The notes: generated from the letters alone by a model not told the origin. 64,000 nucleotides of DNA from Cyanobacteria bacterium QS_8_64_29 (GCA_003022125.1 PXQH01000042.1:1-64000); one strand, 5' to 3'. Counted from the first letter of the stretch, positions 26,262-36,433 are shown. Made by a program: numbers and translations.

Positions 26262-27581
26262 ATGTCGGATCCCGCTCGCCCGGCTGTAGCGCCCAGCTCG
26301 GAATTTGTCAGCCTCTGCCAGTCGCAGCTGGGTTGGCTGCAGCAGGCGTTGGGCGCTACGCAAGGCGCCGTTTATTTAGCACAAGCGAGCGGCGAGACGC
26401 GCGAGCTGGTGCCGGTTGCCGTCCAGCACGCGCCCAGCAACACCCCCCATACCAACAGCGAGCAGCACTCGCCTACCACCGGCGCCGAGACAGAAGGCCC
26501 CAGCGAGCTGCCCTCCCATCCCGAACTGCCAGCCAGTGCCCGAGCGCTAGCGTTGCCGCAGCGCTCTAACGAAGGCCAGCTGATCGCCTGGCAGGATGAG
26601 TCGCTCTGGCAGGGCCAGCAGGTGGTGGTACCGCTAGTGCATCAAAACACCGCCATTGGCTTGTTGGTGGCGCAGCGCGGGGACCGCGAGTGGAACCAGC
26701 GCGAGTTCTTCCAGATCCAGCACTCGGCCCAAACGCTAGCGCTGGCCGGCGTTTTGGATTGGCGCCAACGGCGCTACCAGCAGCAGCTCAATCGGCAATG
26801 GCAGCGCCAGCAGCGCGATCGCGAGCGCTTGGACGAGCTACTGCACCAAATTCGCAATCCGGTCACGGCCCTGCGCACCTTTGGCAAGCTGCTAGCCCAA
26901 CGCTTGCAGGGGGACGAGCGCAACCGCGGCATGGCTGACAGCGTCTTGCGCGAAGGCGAGCGCCTGCAATCGCTGCTGCAAGCCTTCGAGCGGCACGTCG
27001 ATGCCATGGCTGAGTGCGAGACAGACTCGGTTGCGAGCGAGGCTGCGCCTGCCCTAGCGAGTCCTGCCGATGTGCCAAGTGCGAGTTCGCTGCTGCTGGA
27101 AGGCTCTACGCTCGAACCCCTCAGCGCTGTCGAGGTGCTGCAACCCCTGCTCGACTCAATAGCCCCCACGGCCCAGGAGAAGCACCTTACCCTCGAGACC
27201 GAGCTGCCCAAGGATCTGCCCCCCATTCGTGCCGATCGCGGCGCCCTGCGCGAGGCGATCGGCAACGTGCTCAACAATGCCGTTGCCTACACCCCCGCTG
27301 GCGGAACGGTGACGGTACGCGCCGCCCAGGCCCCGCAGCCAGGCTGGCAGGGGATAACCGTTCGCGATAGCGGGCCTGGGATTCCACCCGCCGAGCAGGC
27401 GCAGATTTTCGAGCGGCACTATCGCGGCACCCAGCACGCCAGCAGCACGCAAGGGAGCGGTCTGGGCCTACCCATTGCCCAGTCGCTGCTCGAGCGCATG
27501 GGCGGCACTATCGAGCTAACGAGCCCGCTCGATGAATCGGGCGGTACGGCATTCACCTTGTGGTTGCCCGAGGCCGAATAA
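26262..27581 (+). CDS. GAF-like sensor histidine kinase
   Basis: The 439 residues comprise an N-terminal GAF-like sensory domain (about 15-170), with an Asn/Thr/Ser-rich insertion near 55-85. A HisKA dimerisation domain follows with the phospho-acceptor His at residue 195 (ELLHQIRNPVTALR), then a HATPase domain with the N box (NVLNNAVAYTP), G1 (DSGPGIP), F box and G2 (GSGLGLPIA). No membrane segment is seen, so it is likely cytosolic. No response regulator is adjacent; the partner and signal are unknown. Confidence 0.9.
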   Translation: MSDPARPAVAPSSEFVSLCQSQLGWLQQALGATQGAVYLAQASGETRELVPVAVQHAPSNTPHTNSEQHSPTTGAETEGPSELPSHPELPASARALALPQRSNEGQLIAWQDESLWQGQQVVVPLVHQNTAIGLLVAQRGDREWNQREFFQIQHSAQTLALAGVLDWRQRRYQQQLNRQWQRQQRDRERLDELLHQIRNPVTALRTFGKLLAQRLQGDERNRGMADSVLREGERLQSLLQAFERHVDAMAECETDSVASEAAPALASPADVPSASSLLLEGSTLEPLSAVEVLQPLLDSIAPTAQEKHLTLETELPKDLPPIRADRGALREAIGNVLNNAVAYTPAGGTVTVRAAQAPQPGWQGITVRDSGPGIPPAEQAQIFERHYRGTQHASSTQGSGLGLPIAQSLLERMGGTIELTSPLDESGGTAFTLWLPEAE

Positions 27582-27743
27582 GCCCCGATGCGCGGCAGCG
27601 CCACCGGATGGCGCACTACTCAAAATCGTTATGAGTATGGTATGCTCGCGGGTGGCTGCAACCCTCGACTGCGGGGGGATTGCGCGTTCGCCCACCTGTC
27701 GCATCCGTTGCTGCACTCGCCACCCCAAAGGAGGTTTCCAACC

Positions 27744-28349
27744 ATGAACTATCCATCGGAATGCTTGCGCGTCGGGCAACAAGCACCGGACTTTAGCGCG
27801 ACGGCCGTCGTCGACCAGGAATTCAAAACGATTAGCCTATCCGGCTATCGCGGCCAGTACGTCGTTCTGTTTTTCTACCCGCTCGACTTTACCTTCGTCT
27901 GCCCCACCGAGATCGCATCCTTTAGCGATCGCCACAACGAGTTCAAGGAACTGGGCGCCGAAGTGCTTGGCGTCTCGGTCGACAGCGAGTTCTCTCACCT
28001 AGCCTGGATTCAAACTGATCGCAAATCGGGCGGCATCGGCGATATCAACTACCCGCTCGTCTCCGATCTGAAAAAAGAGATTAGCACGGCCTACAACGTG
28101 CTCAAGCCCGATGAAGGCATTGCCCTACGGGGGCTGTTCATCATCGATCGGGACGGCATCATCCAGCACTCCACGGTCAACCACAAAGCCTTCGGCCGCA
28201 ACGTTGACGAAGTGCTGCGCACGCTCAAGGCCATCCAGTACGTGGACAACCACCCGGACGAGGTTTGCCCCGAAGGCTGGCAGCCCGGCGAGAAAACCAT
28301 GAACCCTGATCCCGAAAAATCCAAGGTCTATTTCTCCGCCGTTAACTAA
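27744..28349 (+). CDS. Typical 2-Cys peroxiredoxin
   Basis: This thiol peroxidase reduces hydrogen and organic peroxides, using thioredoxin in cyanobacteria. The peroxidatic Cys is in [14 protein letters not shown] and the resolving Cys in [13 protein letters not shown] near residue 170. The length of 201 residues is normal for the AhpC/Prx1 class. A strong RBS (aaggagg, 27727-27733) lies upstream of ATG 27744. A second thioredoxin-fold peroxidase-like gene follows after a hairpin-containing spacer. Confidence 0.95.
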   Translation: MNYPSECLRVGQQAPDFSATAVVDQEFKTISLSGYRGQYVVLFFYPLDFTFVCPTEIASFSDRHNEFKELGAEVLGVSVDSEFSHLAWIQTDRKSGGIGDINYPLVSDLKKEISTAYNVLKPDEGIALRGLFIIDRDGIIQHSTVNHKAFGRNVDEVLRTLKAIQYVDNHPDEVCPEGWQPGEKTMNPDPEKSKVYFSAVN

Positions 28350-28362
28350 CGGTCCAGCCGCT

Positions 28363-28416
28363 CCGGGCAGTGCGGCTGCCCGGATGGCCTTGCTTGAGTC
28401 CCGCCAACCGGCGGGA
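28363..28416 (+). terminator. Two GC-rich hairpins after the peroxiredoxin gene
   Basis: Stem 1 is ccgggca (28363-28369) with tgcccgg (28377-28383). Stem 2 is tcccgcc (28399-28405) with ggcggga (28410-28416). Neither is followed by a T-run, so they may be weak or factor-assisted terminators, or processing barriers between two transcripts. Confidence 0.4.
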
Positions 28417-28457
28417 GTCGCGTAGCTGGAGCGACGTTGAGCCTATCCTTGCCTGCC

Positions 28458-29012
28458 ATGCTGACGTTGACCGAAGCGCGCAGCTTGTTCGACGCGCGCT
28501 TTCGCCGCAATTTTTGGCCCGCTCCGGCCAGGCCGCAATGGGCGCTGGGCCAGCTAACGCCGGATTTTGAGCTGCCCGATGCCACCTACGAGTGCCGGCG
28601 CCGGCTGGCCGACTACCGCGATCGCCAACCGGTCGTTCTGGCGTTCGCGCGCATTTTTACCGCCCGGACGTACTGTCCGCTCTGCTACCCTCACCTCATC
28701 GAGCTCAACCGGCACTACCCGCAGTTGCAGGCAGCTGGTGCCGAGCTGCTGCTGGTGGCCAGTACCAACGCGGAGCAGAGCCGCCAGGTCGTTCGCGATT
28801 TGGGGCTTGTCATGCCGCTGCTAAGCGATCCGCGCTGCACCAGCTTTCGCGCTTACGGCGTGGGGCAAGCGCTCGGGGCGCCCTTGCCGGCGCAATTTGT
28901 CCTCGATGCGCGCGGCCGGCTGCGCTACCGGCACTTGTTTTCGTTTCTATCCCCCAATGCGGGAGTGGAGCGACTGCGCCAGGCCCTAACGGACGGCGGC
29001 ACTACAAGCTAG
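28458..29012 (+). CDS. Peroxiredoxin-like (AhpC/TSA) thioredoxin-fold protein
   Basis: The protein of 184 residues has the AhpC/TSA fold: [12 protein letters not shown], a divergent active-site strand with a CxxC ([10 protein letters not shown]), [23 protein letters not shown], and [20 protein letters not shown]. The peroxidatic-site context differs from the classical TxxC, so the activity (peroxidase or disulfide reductase) is uncertain. ATG 28458 is preferred to an upstream in-frame TTG. It overlaps the 3' end of the convergent dnaJ-like gene by 11 bp. Confidence 0.75.
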   Translation: MLTLTEARSLFDARFRRNFWPAPARPQWALGQLTPDFELPDATYECRRRLADYRDRQPVVLAFARIFTARTYCPLCYPHLIELNRHYPQLQAAGAELLLVASTNAEQSRQVVRDLGLVMPLLSDPRCTSFRAYGVGQALGAPLPAQFVLDARGRLRYRHLFSFLSPNAGVERLRQALTDGGTTS

Positions 29013-30015
29013 CTTGCTGCAGCTGGCTGCGCGGACTGTAGCTCCGCTGGGCCTGAAGCTTTTGGTAAAGCTCGCGCTCGGTGGCGCTGAGGCTCTTGGG
29101 CGCCACAATTTGGATGCGAGCGAACAGGTCGCCGCGCCGCCCTTGGGCATCGGTCCAGCCTTTGCCGCGCAACCGCAGCGACTGACCGGAGCGTACGCCA
29201 GCTGGGACTTTAACCGAGACTTGGCCGTCGGGGGTGGGCATGCTGACGGCGCTGCCAAGCGCCGCTTCATCCGGGGAAATGGGAACATCGCAGGTCAGAT
29301 TGTCTCCCTCAAACCGAAAGACCGAGTGTGGCTGCAGCTCCACGTTCAAGTACAGATCGCCGCGCTGCTGGCTGAGCGGGTGGGCTTGCCCCTTGCCGGG
29401 CACGCGGATGCGGCTGCCTGGTTTGGCGCCGGGCGGGATCCGGACCGAGACTTCTTCATCTCCCACTTTGAGGCGCTTTTGGACGCCGCGGAAGGCCTCG
29501 GAGAAGGTCAGGCGGAGCGTGGCTTCGCGATCGGCAGGCGCGCTCGTAGTGCCGACGCCATCGCCAAAGCCCCCAAAACCGCCAAAATCGCTAAAGCCGC
29601 TCTGGCCGCGCGGCGAGCTGCGGTAGGTGTAGCTGCGACCTGTGCCGCCAAAGCGGCCGAGCAGCTCGTCGATGAATTCGTCAAAGCTGCCGTACTGGCT
29701 GAAATCAAAGCCTCCGACATCGACGCCGTAGCCCCCGCCAAAGGGCGAGCCGCCACCTTGTCCTTGGCCGGCTTGCGAGGCTCGCTTCCAGTACTGGCCG
29801 AAGCGATCGTACTGCTTGCGCTTCTGCGGGTTGGATAGGACTTCGTAGGCTTCGTTGATTTCTTTAAAGCGCGTTTCGGCGTCCTTGTCGCCCGGGTTCA
29901 TATCCGGGTGGTACTTGCGAGCCAAGCGGCGAAACGCTTTTTTGATTTCGTCTTCGCTGGCGTTGCGATCGACGCCCAGCAGGGCGTAATAGTCCTTGAA
30001 ATCAGTCGCGGCCAT
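29002..30015 (-). CDS. DnaJ-like Hsp40 without a zinc finger (CbpA type)
   Basis: The 337-residue protein has a J domain ([13 protein letters not shown] in [13 protein letters not shown]), a long Gly/Phe-rich linker (about 75-190, with GGFGGFGDG) and the DnaJ C-terminal substrate-binding sandwich ([32 protein letters not shown]). Lacking the CxxCxGxG repeats, it is a type II Hsp40. ATG 30015 with GGAGG 9 nt upstream is clear. A perfect 14-bp palindrome lies 111 bp upstream of the start. Confidence 0.93.
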   Translation of the reverse strand: MAATDFKDYYALLGVDRNASEDEIKKAFRRLARKYHPDMNPGDKDAETRFKEINEAYEVLSNPQKRKQYDRFGQYWKRASQAGQGQGGGSPFGGGYGVDVGGFDFSQYGSFDEFIDELLGRFGGTGRSYTYRSSPRGQSGFSDFGGFGGFGDGVGTTSAPADREATLRLTFSEAFRGVQKRLKVGDEEVSVRIPPGAKPGSRIRVPGKGQAHPLSQQRGDLYLNVELQPHSVFRFEGDNLTCDVPISPDEAALGSAVSMPTPDGQVSVKVPAGVRSGQSLRLRGKGWTDAQGRRGDLFARIQIVAPKSLSATERELYQKLQAQRSYSPRSQLQQASL

Positions 30016-30125
30016 CGCTGCCCACCTCCTTGTCCGCTCTCGGCAGCCGCAGCTTGACCGGGGCTCGCACCCCGAAACTAGCAAGGCACGCAGGCGCACC
30101 GAGTTCGGGTTTCTCGCACGGGCCG

Positions 30126-30139
30126 ACGGGAATTCCCGT
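30126..30139. repeat. Perfect 14-bp palindrome in the glgC/dnaJ-like intergenic region
   Basis: acgggaattcccgt is self-complementary over all 14 bases. It lies between the glgC stop and the dnaJ-like start on the same strand. It could be an operator for the chaperone gene or part of a glgC terminator, though no T-run follows. The function is unknown. Confidence 0.4.
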
Positions 30140-30171
30140 ACCCGCGGATGGCTCGCTCGGATCGCTAGCGT

Positions 30172-31461
30172 TTAGATGACGGTCCCGCTGGGAATGAGTG
30201 CGTTTTTGAGCACCACGACGATGCCATTGCGGATGTAGAATCCTTCGCTCTCGCGGTTGGCTTCCTCGACTCGGTCTTTGTTGACGATTTGCACGCTATC
30301 GCCAATGCGCGCGTTTTTGTCGATAATGGCACCGTGGATGAGCGTGTCTTTGCCGATGCCAAGCGGGATCTTGCCCCGATCGAGCTGTTGTTGGCGATCG
30401 CTGTGGGATTCGTAATAGTCGGCACCCATCAGCAAACTGTTATCGATGACGCTGTTGGCCTCGATGCGCGAGCAGATGCCCAGCACCGAATGGCGGATTT
30501 GGCACGCTTTGAGAATGCAACCTTCCCCCACAATGGACTCGGTAATTTCGCAGTTCCACATTTTGCTGGGCGGTAGGTAGCGAGCGCGCGTGTAGATGGG
30601 CGCGTCCTTGTCGTAGAAACTGAACGCGGGTTGCGGTTGCTGGGTCAGGGCTAAGTTAGCGTTGTAGAAGGCCTCGATCGTGCCGATGTCTTCCCAGTAA
30701 CCATTGAACAGGTAGGCTTGAACGCGATAATCTTGCGCAGCGGCAGGAATCACTTCCTTGCCAAAGTCAGTTTGCTCGGGGAACTGCTGCAATAACGCCT
30801 CGAGGACCGATCTGTTAAAGACATAGATCCCCATCGAGGCGATATAGGGCTGGCGCTGGGCTTGGTTGGGGGGCAGGCCCAGCGTCGTGGTATCGACCTG
30901 CATCCGCTCGAGTTCCTCGCCTTGGGGTTTCTCACTGAACGCCACAATGCGCCCGGTACTGTCAATTTGCATCAAGCCAAAACTTGAGGCTTGCTGAGCC
31001 TCAACGGGGATGACCGAGAGCGTAATGTCGGCACCACTATCGCGGTGGTGCTGCAAGAACTGACTGTAGTCCATGCGGTAGAGATGGTCGCCTGAGAGGA
31101 TCAGGTACTCATCCACATCCCACTCCTGCAGCAGCCAGAGGTACTTGCGGACCGCATCGGCCGTGCCCTGAAACCAGCTGGGGTTTTCGGGGGTTTGCTG
31201 CGCGGCAAGGACCTCGACAAAGCCCTCCGAGAACCCCGAGAACCGATACGTTCGGGTGATGTGGCGATTGAGCGAGGCCGAGTTGAACTGCGTCAGGACA
31301 TAGATTTTGCCAATGTCGGAGTTCAGGCAATTGCTGACCGGAATGTCAATCAGGCGATACTTGCCCGCAAGCGGGACGGCTGGCTTGGCCCGCAGCTTGG
31401 TCAGCGGATAGAGGCGCGTTCCGGCACCGCCACCCAAAATGATGGCTAACACGCGTTTCAC
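30172..31461 (-). CDS. glgC: ADP-glucose pyrophosphorylase
   Basis: GlgC makes ADP-glucose for glycogen synthesis and is the regulated step, activated by 3-phosphoglycerate in cyanobacteria. The 429 residues show the catalytic N-terminus [37 protein letters not shown], the substrate motif [10 protein letters not shown], and a left-handed beta-helix C-terminal regulatory domain ending in a conserved [19 protein letters not shown]. It starts with GTG 31461. Confidence 0.97.
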   Translation of the reverse strand: MKRVLAIILGGGAGTRLYPLTKLRAKPAVPLAGKYRLIDIPVSNCLNSDIGKIYVLTQFNSASLNRHITRTYRFSGFSEGFVEVLAAQQTPENPSWFQGTADAVRKYLWLLQEWDVDEYLILSGDHLYRMDYSQFLQHHRDSGADITLSVIPVEAQQASSFGLMQIDSTGRIVAFSEKPQGEELERMQVDTTTLGLPPNQAQRQPYIASMGIYVFNRSVLEALLQQFPEQTDFGKEVIPAAAQDYRVQAYLFNGYWEDIGTIEAFYNANLALTQQPQPAFSFYDKDAPIYTRARYLPPSKMWNCEITESIVGEGCILKACQIRHSVLGICSRIEANSVIDNSLLMGADYYESHSDRQQQLDRGKIPLGIGKDTLIHGAIIDKNARIGDSVQIVNKDRVEEANRESEGFYIRNGIVVVLKNALIPSGTVI

Positions 31462-31563
31462 GGCAGGAACCTCTCGCGTACCTGTCGCCTCAAGTGTATC
31501 CCGCCAGGCGACCCGGTCGCTTGCCGCCCCTGGGTTGCAGCTGGCGCGATCGGCAGCTTGGAG

Positions 31564-31637
<74 letters not shown>

Positions 31638-31725
31638 ATGCTAGCGGTACGCTAACACAAGCGCCGAGCGCACTCCAACCGGCTTTGCAGCGGGGCAGGC
31701 ATGGGGTTTGGGCGGCTGGAATCTG

Positions 31726-31731
31726 CTATGA
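31726..31731 (+). promoter_or_regulatory. -10 element upstream of the DprA-like gene
   Basis: tatgat is a near-consensus -10 located 37 bp before the proposed start. No convincing -35 is seen at the usual distance. Confidence 0.35.
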
Positions 31732-31762
31732 TAGCTGCGTCAGTCGCGCGGCCCGGTTGCCT

Positions 31763-32281
31763 TTGACTCGATCCACGGTTACGACCAGCATCCAAGACAT
31801 TGATAGCGAGACGCTAACCCAAGAGCTGGCCGCCATCCAGCAGACGGGGTCCAAGCGAATCGCGCTTTTGGGCTCGCGCCACGTTCCCATTACCCACCAA
31901 CAGCTCATCGAAATGATGAGCTATGCCTTGGTGCTAGGGCAAAACCGCCTCATTACCTCCGGCGCCACGGGCACCAATGCAGCCGCCATTGACGGCGCCA
32001 TGCGCGCCGACCCCAACCTACTGACGGTCATCCTGCCGCAAAGCCTGGAGCGGCAACCGGAAGAGTCCAAAGCGCAGCTCCAAAAAGTCATCCACCTAGT
32101 CGAGAACCCAGAGCAGGACCGCCTGTCGCTAAGCGAAGCGAGCGCCCTCTGCAACAGCGAAATTATCTCGCGCTGTCAGCAGCTGATCTGCTTTGCGTTT
32201 CACGACAGCCACACCTTGCTCAAGACCTGCCAGGAAGCTGAGGAGAGGCGCAAGCTGGTCACCCTGTTTTATTTCGATTGA
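31763..32281 (+). CDS. DprA-like single-domain protein (DNA recombination-mediator A family)
   Basis: This roughly 172-residue protein matches a family conserved in cyanobacteria and annotated as recombination-mediator protein A. It is a Rossmann-type fold resembling the DprA/LOG core: KRIALLGSRHVPITHQQLIEM, NRLITSGATGTNAAAIDGAM, LLTVILPQSLERQPEES, CNSEIISRCQQLICFAFHD. DprA loads RecA on incoming DNA, but this short family has not been shown to do so. The start is uncertain: TTG 31763 or TTG 31757, with no strong RBS. The stop overlaps the TTG start of mltG. Confidence 0.7.
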   Translation: MTRSTVTTSIQDIDSETLTQELAAIQQTGSKRIALLGSRHVPITHQQLIEMMSYALVLGQNRLITSGATGTNAAAIDGAMRADPNLLTVILPQSLERQPEESKAQLQKVIHLVENPEQDRLSLSEASALCNSEIISRCQQLICFAFHDSHTLLKTCQEAEERRKLVTLFYFD

Positions 32282-33348
32282 GCTGGCTTGCCAACGCTCG
32301 CCTGGGGCAGCAGGGATTGCGACGTTCGCTCGCGATCGCGCTGCCGGCTGCGCTGATTGGCGCCACCGCCTGGCAGGGTTGGCAGCGCGCCATGGCCCCA
32401 GCAGCCGCGCCTGAAGCGGCTCAGCCCTTGCGCGTCCACATTGCCGCAGGGACGCCGGCGCAACGCATCGGTCGCAAGCTCGAGGCCCTGGGCGTCATCC
32501 GCTCGCAGTGGGGATGGCGCGCGTGGCTGCTGTGGCAGCAGCTCACGCCCGGATCCGCTAGCTTGCAAGCTGGTACCTATCGGCTCTCGCCCGCTCAGCC
32601 GCTGCCCGCCGTTGCCGAGCGCATCCAAAGCGGGGACGTGCTGACAGTATCGATCGCCATCCCGCCGGGGGAATCCATCCGGCAAATGGCCGCTCGGTTG
32701 GAGGCCCAAGGCCATTTCTCGGCTCAGGCATTTCGGCAGGCTGCCCGCCAGGTGCCGTCCGAGCGCTATCCGTGGTTGCCGCCGGATTTGCCCCACCTGG
32801 AGGGGTTTTTGTTCCCCCAAACCTACCGCTTCCGCCTCGATGAGCTCACGCCGCAGCGGCTCGTGCGGGCCATGCTGGAGCGCTTTGAGCAAGAGGCCCT
32901 GCCGCTCTACCGGCAGCAGCGCGATCGCCACGGCCTCAGCCTGCGCGAATGGGTAACGCTGGCTAGCATCGTCGAGCGGGAAGCAGCGGTCGCGCGCGAG
33001 CGTCCCCGCATTGCCGGGGTTTTTCTCAATCGCTTGCGCCAGGGCATGCCGCTCCAGGCCGATCCCACCATCGAGTACGCGCTCGGGACGCGCCAAACGC
33101 CTGACAATCCCCTCACCGAGCGCCAAATCAGCACGCGATCGCCCTACAACACCTACCGCCAAACGGGGCTTCCCCCTACCCCCATTGCCAGTCCCGGCCT
33201 CGGAAGCCTCAAGGCGGTGCTGGCACCAGCCCAAACTGAGGACCTGTACTTTGTCGCCCGCTACGATGGGACCCACATCTTTAGCGAAACCCTGGCGGCG
33301 CATCGCGCTGCCAAACGTCGCGTTCGCCGCCGCCAAGATGCCCCCTAG
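32278..33348 (+). CDS. mltG: MltG endolytic murein transglycosylase
   Basis: MltG cleaves nascent glycan strands and is thought to terminate peptidoglycan elongation at the inner membrane. The 356 residues contain an N-terminal membrane anchor (about 15-35), a LysM-like subdomain (LRVHIAAGTPAQRIGRKLEALGVI, QAGTYRLS) and the YceG core with the catalytic Glu in SIVEREAAV, NRLRQGMPLQADPTIEYALG, SPYNTYRQTGLPPTPIASPG. It starts with TTG at 32278 overlapping the preceding stop, indicating coupled translation. Confidence 0.92.
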   Translation: MSWLANARLGQQGLRRSLAIALPAALIGATAWQGWQRAMAPAAAPEAAQPLRVHIAAGTPAQRIGRKLEALGVIRSQWGWRAWLLWQQLTPGSASLQAGTYRLSPAQPLPAVAERIQSGDVLTVSIAIPPGESIRQMAARLEAQGHFSAQAFRQAARQVPSERYPWLPPDLPHLEGFLFPQTYRFRLDELTPQRLVRAMLERFEQEALPLYRQQRDRHGLSLREWVTLASIVEREAAVARERPRIAGVFLNRLRQGMPLQADPTIEYALGTRQTPDNPLTERQISTRSPYNTYRQTGLPPTPIASPGLGSLKAVLAPAQTEDLYFVARYDGTHIFSETLAAHRAAKRRVRRRQDAP

Positions 33349-33398
33349 CCGGCCCGGCGGCAAAACCGCGTCCACCCACTTGCCTGCAACCCACCATC

Positions 33399-33923
33399 GT
33401 GAACTGGACGGCCCTGCTACAGCCCGATGCAGTCCTTGACGGATCGGTCACCAGCTTGACCCCTGCGTTCCTGCAGCAGCACCGCTTGCAGGGCTTGATC
33501 TTGGATGTCGATCGCACCCTAGTGCCGCTCAACAGCCGCCGGGCCTCCGAGGAGCTCCAGCAATGGGTGGCCCAAGTGCGGCCCAACGTCCAGCTGTGGC
33601 TGGTGAGCAACAACCTGGGCGAAGCGCGCATTCGCAGCATTGCCAGCTCGCTGGAGCTGCCCTACCTGTCAGGGGCGGCCAAACCGTCGCGGCGCAAGCT
33701 GCGGCAGGCACTTGCGGGGATGGCCCTGCCGGCCGAGCGCGCGGCCATGGTCGGCGATCGCCTGTTTACGGACGTGCTGGCCGGCAACCGCTTGGGCCTG
33801 TTCACAATTTTGGTCGAGCCCGTGCGCGATCCGCACGCCGGCGACGCCCATCCCGTCCGGGACGCTGAAGTGTGGCTCTCGCAGCGTTTGGGCGTCTCGC
33901 TCGCCAGGGCCCGGTTGGAGTAA
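33399..33923 (+). CDS. YqeG-family HAD phosphatase
   Basis: The 174-residue protein is a HAD IIIA-type phosphatase of the YqeG/GEP4 family: motif I ILDVDRTLVP, motif II LVSNN, motif III Lys in AAKPSRRKLRQAL, and motif IV VGDRLFTDVLAGNRLGL. The eukaryotic relative GEP4 dephosphorylates phosphatidylglycerophosphate, so a role in phosphatidylglycerol synthesis is plausible, not proven. The start is GTG 33399. Confidence 0.85.
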   Translation: MNWTALLQPDAVLDGSVTSLTPAFLQQHRLQGLILDVDRTLVPLNSRRASEELQQWVAQVRPNVQLWLVSNNLGEARIRSIASSLELPYLSGAAKPSRRKLRQALAGMALPAERAAMVGDRLFTDVLAGNRLGLFTILVEPVRDPHAGDAHPVRDAEVWLSQRLGVSLARARLE

Positions 33924-33944
33924 CGCCGCCGCTGCGGCAGCGCC

Positions 33945-35063
33945 ATGGCAGCAACAGTGGTTGTCAAAATTGGGACTTCCAGTGTGACACAAGCGGCCGG
34001 CGGCCAGCTCGCGCTCGCCACGCTTGCGGCGCTGGCCGAGCAGCTCACGCAGCTGCGGGCGAGCGGCTACCAGCCCATCCTGGTGTCCTCGGGGGCAGTG
34101 GGGATAGGCTGCGCCCGCTTGGGGATGGCCGAGCGGCCCCAGCGCATGCCGCTGCGGCAGGCAGTGGCCGCCGTGGGGCAGGGCCGCCTGATGCGCGTCT
34201 ACGACGACTTTTTTACCAACCTGCAGCAGCCCATCGCCCAAGTCCTGCTGGCGCGCGGCGATCTGATCCGGCGCAACAGCTACCTCAACACCGACAACAC
34301 TCTGCGAGAGCTGCTCGAGCTCGGCGTCATTCCCATCGTCAACGAAAACGACACCACGGCGGTAGAAGAGCTTAAATTCGGCGACAACGACACCCTCTCG
34401 GCCCTAGTAGCCAGCCTGGTGGAGGCCAAGTGGCTGCTGCTGCTTACCGATGTTGATGGCCTCTACTCGGCCGATCCGCGCCAGCACCCCGACGCGCAAC
34501 CGCTGGCCCAGGTCGATCCCAAGCAGCTGGCTGCCCTGCAAGTTGAGGCCGGATCGGCCGGCTCGGTTTGGGGGACCGGGGGCATGGCAACCAAGCTCGC
34601 TGCCGCTCGCATTGCCACTGATGCCGGGGTTCGCACGGTCATTACCAACGGCCGCTCCCCCCAAAAACTCGCGCGCATCCTGGCCGGGGAGGCGATCGGC
34701 ACGCAGTTTGAGCCCCTGCCGCGCACCGAGGCGCGCAAGCGCTGGATCGCCCATGGCCCCATTCCCCAGGGCACGCTGCATCTGGATTGCGGGGCTGTCA
34801 CGGCCATTTGCGAGCGGGGCAAATCGCTGCTAGCAGCGGGAATCGCGGCCGTTGAAGGCGAGTTCGACGCTTCGGCGGTCGTACGCGCCTGCGACCCGCA
34901 AGGCAACGACATTGCGCGCGGCATTGCCAACTACAGCAGCCGCGAAATCTGCCAGATTGCCGGCCAGCGCTCGGCCGACATCCCGGCCATTTTGGGCTAC
35001 ACCCGCGCCGAGACGGTCATCCACCGGGACAATTTAGTGGTCACCGCCGCCGAGATGACCTGA
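33945..35063 (+). CDS. proB: Glutamate 5-kinase
   Basis: ProB phosphorylates glutamate in the first step of proline synthesis. The 372 residues contain an amino-acid kinase domain ([55 protein letters not shown]) and a C-terminal PUA domain (about 280-372). The length is normal. No proA is adjacent. Confidence 0.96.
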   Translation: MAATVVVKIGTSSVTQAAGGQLALATLAALAEQLTQLRASGYQPILVSSGAVGIGCARLGMAERPQRMPLRQAVAAVGQGRLMRVYDDFFTNLQQPIAQVLLARGDLIRRNSYLNTDNTLRELLELGVIPIVNENDTTAVEELKFGDNDTLSALVASLVEAKWLLLLTDVDGLYSADPRQHPDAQPLAQVDPKQLAALQVEAGSAGSVWGTGGMATKLAAARIATDAGVRTVITNGRSPQKLARILAGEAIGTQFEPLPRTEARKRWIAHGPIPQGTLHLDCGAVTAICERGKSLLAAGIAAVEGEFDASAVVRACDPQGNDIARGIANYSSREICQIAGQRSADIPAILGYTRAETVIHRDNLVVTAAEMT

Positions 35064-35070
35064 GCGGGCG

Positions 35071-36411
35071 CTAGCGGGCCATGTTGCGAAACTGGGCCAG
35101 CTCGGGGTTGAACAGCAACTTGACGGTCCCCGTCGGACCGTTGCGGTGTTTGGTGACGATGGCTTCGGCGGTGTCGCGATCGGGAGAGTCGGGGTTGTAG
35201 TACTCGTCCCGATACAGCATTAGGACCACATCCGCATCCTGCTCGATGCTGCCCGACTCGCGCAGGTCCGATAGCATGGGGCGCTTGTTGGTGCGCTGCT
35301 CCACGCCCCGACTGAGCTGGGACAGGGCAATGACGGGCACGTTGAGCTCGCGCGCCAGGGTTTTGAGGCTGCGGGTGATGCGCGAGAGTTCCTGCACGCG
35401 GTTGTCGCTGCCCTGTCCCTCCATCAGCTGCAGGTAATCGAGCAGGACCAGGCCCAAATCGCCGCGCTCGGCCTGCAGGCGGCGGGCCTGCGATCGCATC
35501 TGGGTGACCGTCATGTTGGCGGTGTCCTCGATGTAGATCGGCAGCTCCGAGAGGTAGCCGATGGCCCGGACGATGGGCTCCGTATCGGTTTGCGCCAGGC
35601 GGCCCGAGCGCAAGCGGCTGCTATCGATCTCGGCTTCGCCGGCCAGCAGGCGCTGCGAGAGCTGCTCCTTCGACATCTCCAGGCTGAAGATCGCCACCGG
35701 CAGCTGCCGGTCGCTGGCGATGTTGCGCGCGATGTTGAGCCCAAAGGCCGTTTTGCCCATGGAGGGGCGACCGGCGCAGACGATCAAATCGGAGCGCTGC
35801 AGGCCGCTGGTCATGGCGTCCAAATCGTAAAAGCCGCAGTCGATCCCCGGCAGCTTGTTGGCGACCTGGCGGTTTTCGATGTTCTCGAAGGTTTGCGCCA
35901 GCGGCTCGGCGATGGGGACCAACCCCTGCTGGGACCGCGCTTGGGTCAGGGCAAACAGCTTTTGCTCGGCGCGATCGAGCACCGATTCCAGCGCTTGCGC
36001 CGTGTCGTAGCCCAGGGCGGCAATTTCGTTGCCGGCGCTAATGAGCCGCCGGCGCAGGTACTTGTCCTGGACCAGCGCCCCGTAGCCGTCAATGTTGACC
36101 GCCGAGACGGTGCGATCGACCAGTTGCGCTAGCTTGGCCGATCCGCCCGCTTGCTCCAGCTCGCCGCGATCCTGCAGCCAATTGGTAACCGAGATCAGGT
36201 CGGTGGGCTGGTTTTGCTGGTAGAGGCGTAGCGCTGCCCGATAGATTTGCTGGTGCGCCTGCAGGTAAAACGCCTCCGGGGCCAGAATTTCGGCCACGCG
36301 CCCCATGCCCTGCGGATCGAGCAGGATGCCGCCCAGGATGGACTCCTCCGCCTCGACGTTCTGGGGCGGCAGGGTATCGCCGGGCGGTTGAACGTGGGTG
36401 GCGTTCGCCAT
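35071..36411 (-). CDS. dnaB: Replicative DNA helicase DnaB
   Basis: DnaB is the hexameric fork helicase. The 446 residues have the N-terminal collar domain (LPPQNVEAEESILGGILLDP), then the RecA-like core with Walker A GRPSMGKTAF, EMSKEQLSQRLL, the Walker B segment LGLVLLDYLQLM, and LSRGVEQRTNKRP. Unlike many cyanobacterial homologues it has no intein. It lies just downstream of rplI on the same strand. Confidence 0.96.
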   Translation of the reverse strand: MANATHVQPPGDTLPPQNVEAEESILGGILLDPQGMGRVAEILAPEAFYLQAHQQIYRAALRLYQQNQPTDLISVTNWLQDRGELEQAGGSAKLAQLVDRTVSAVNIDGYGALVQDKYLRRRLISAGNEIAALGYDTAQALESVLDRAEQKLFALTQARSQQGLVPIAEPLAQTFENIENRQVANKLPGIDCGFYDLDAMTSGLQRSDLIVCAGRPSMGKTAFGLNIARNIASDRQLPVAIFSLEMSKEQLSQRLLAGEAEIDSSRLRSGRLAQTDTEPIVRAIGYLSELPIYIEDTANMTVTQMRSQARRLQAERGDLGLVLLDYLQLMEGQGSDNRVQELSRITRSLKTLARELNVPVIALSQLSRGVEQRTNKRPMLSDLRESGSIEQDADVVLMLYRDEYYNPDSPDRDTAEAIVTKHRNGPTGTVKLLFNPELAQFRNMAR

Positions 36412-36433
36412 TGCTGCGCGCGGGTGGGGGCGC

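Noticed and set aside
35071-36411. An intein in dnaB
   Set aside because: Many cyanobacterial dnaB genes have one, but here the Walker A and downstream motifs are contiguous and the length is normal.
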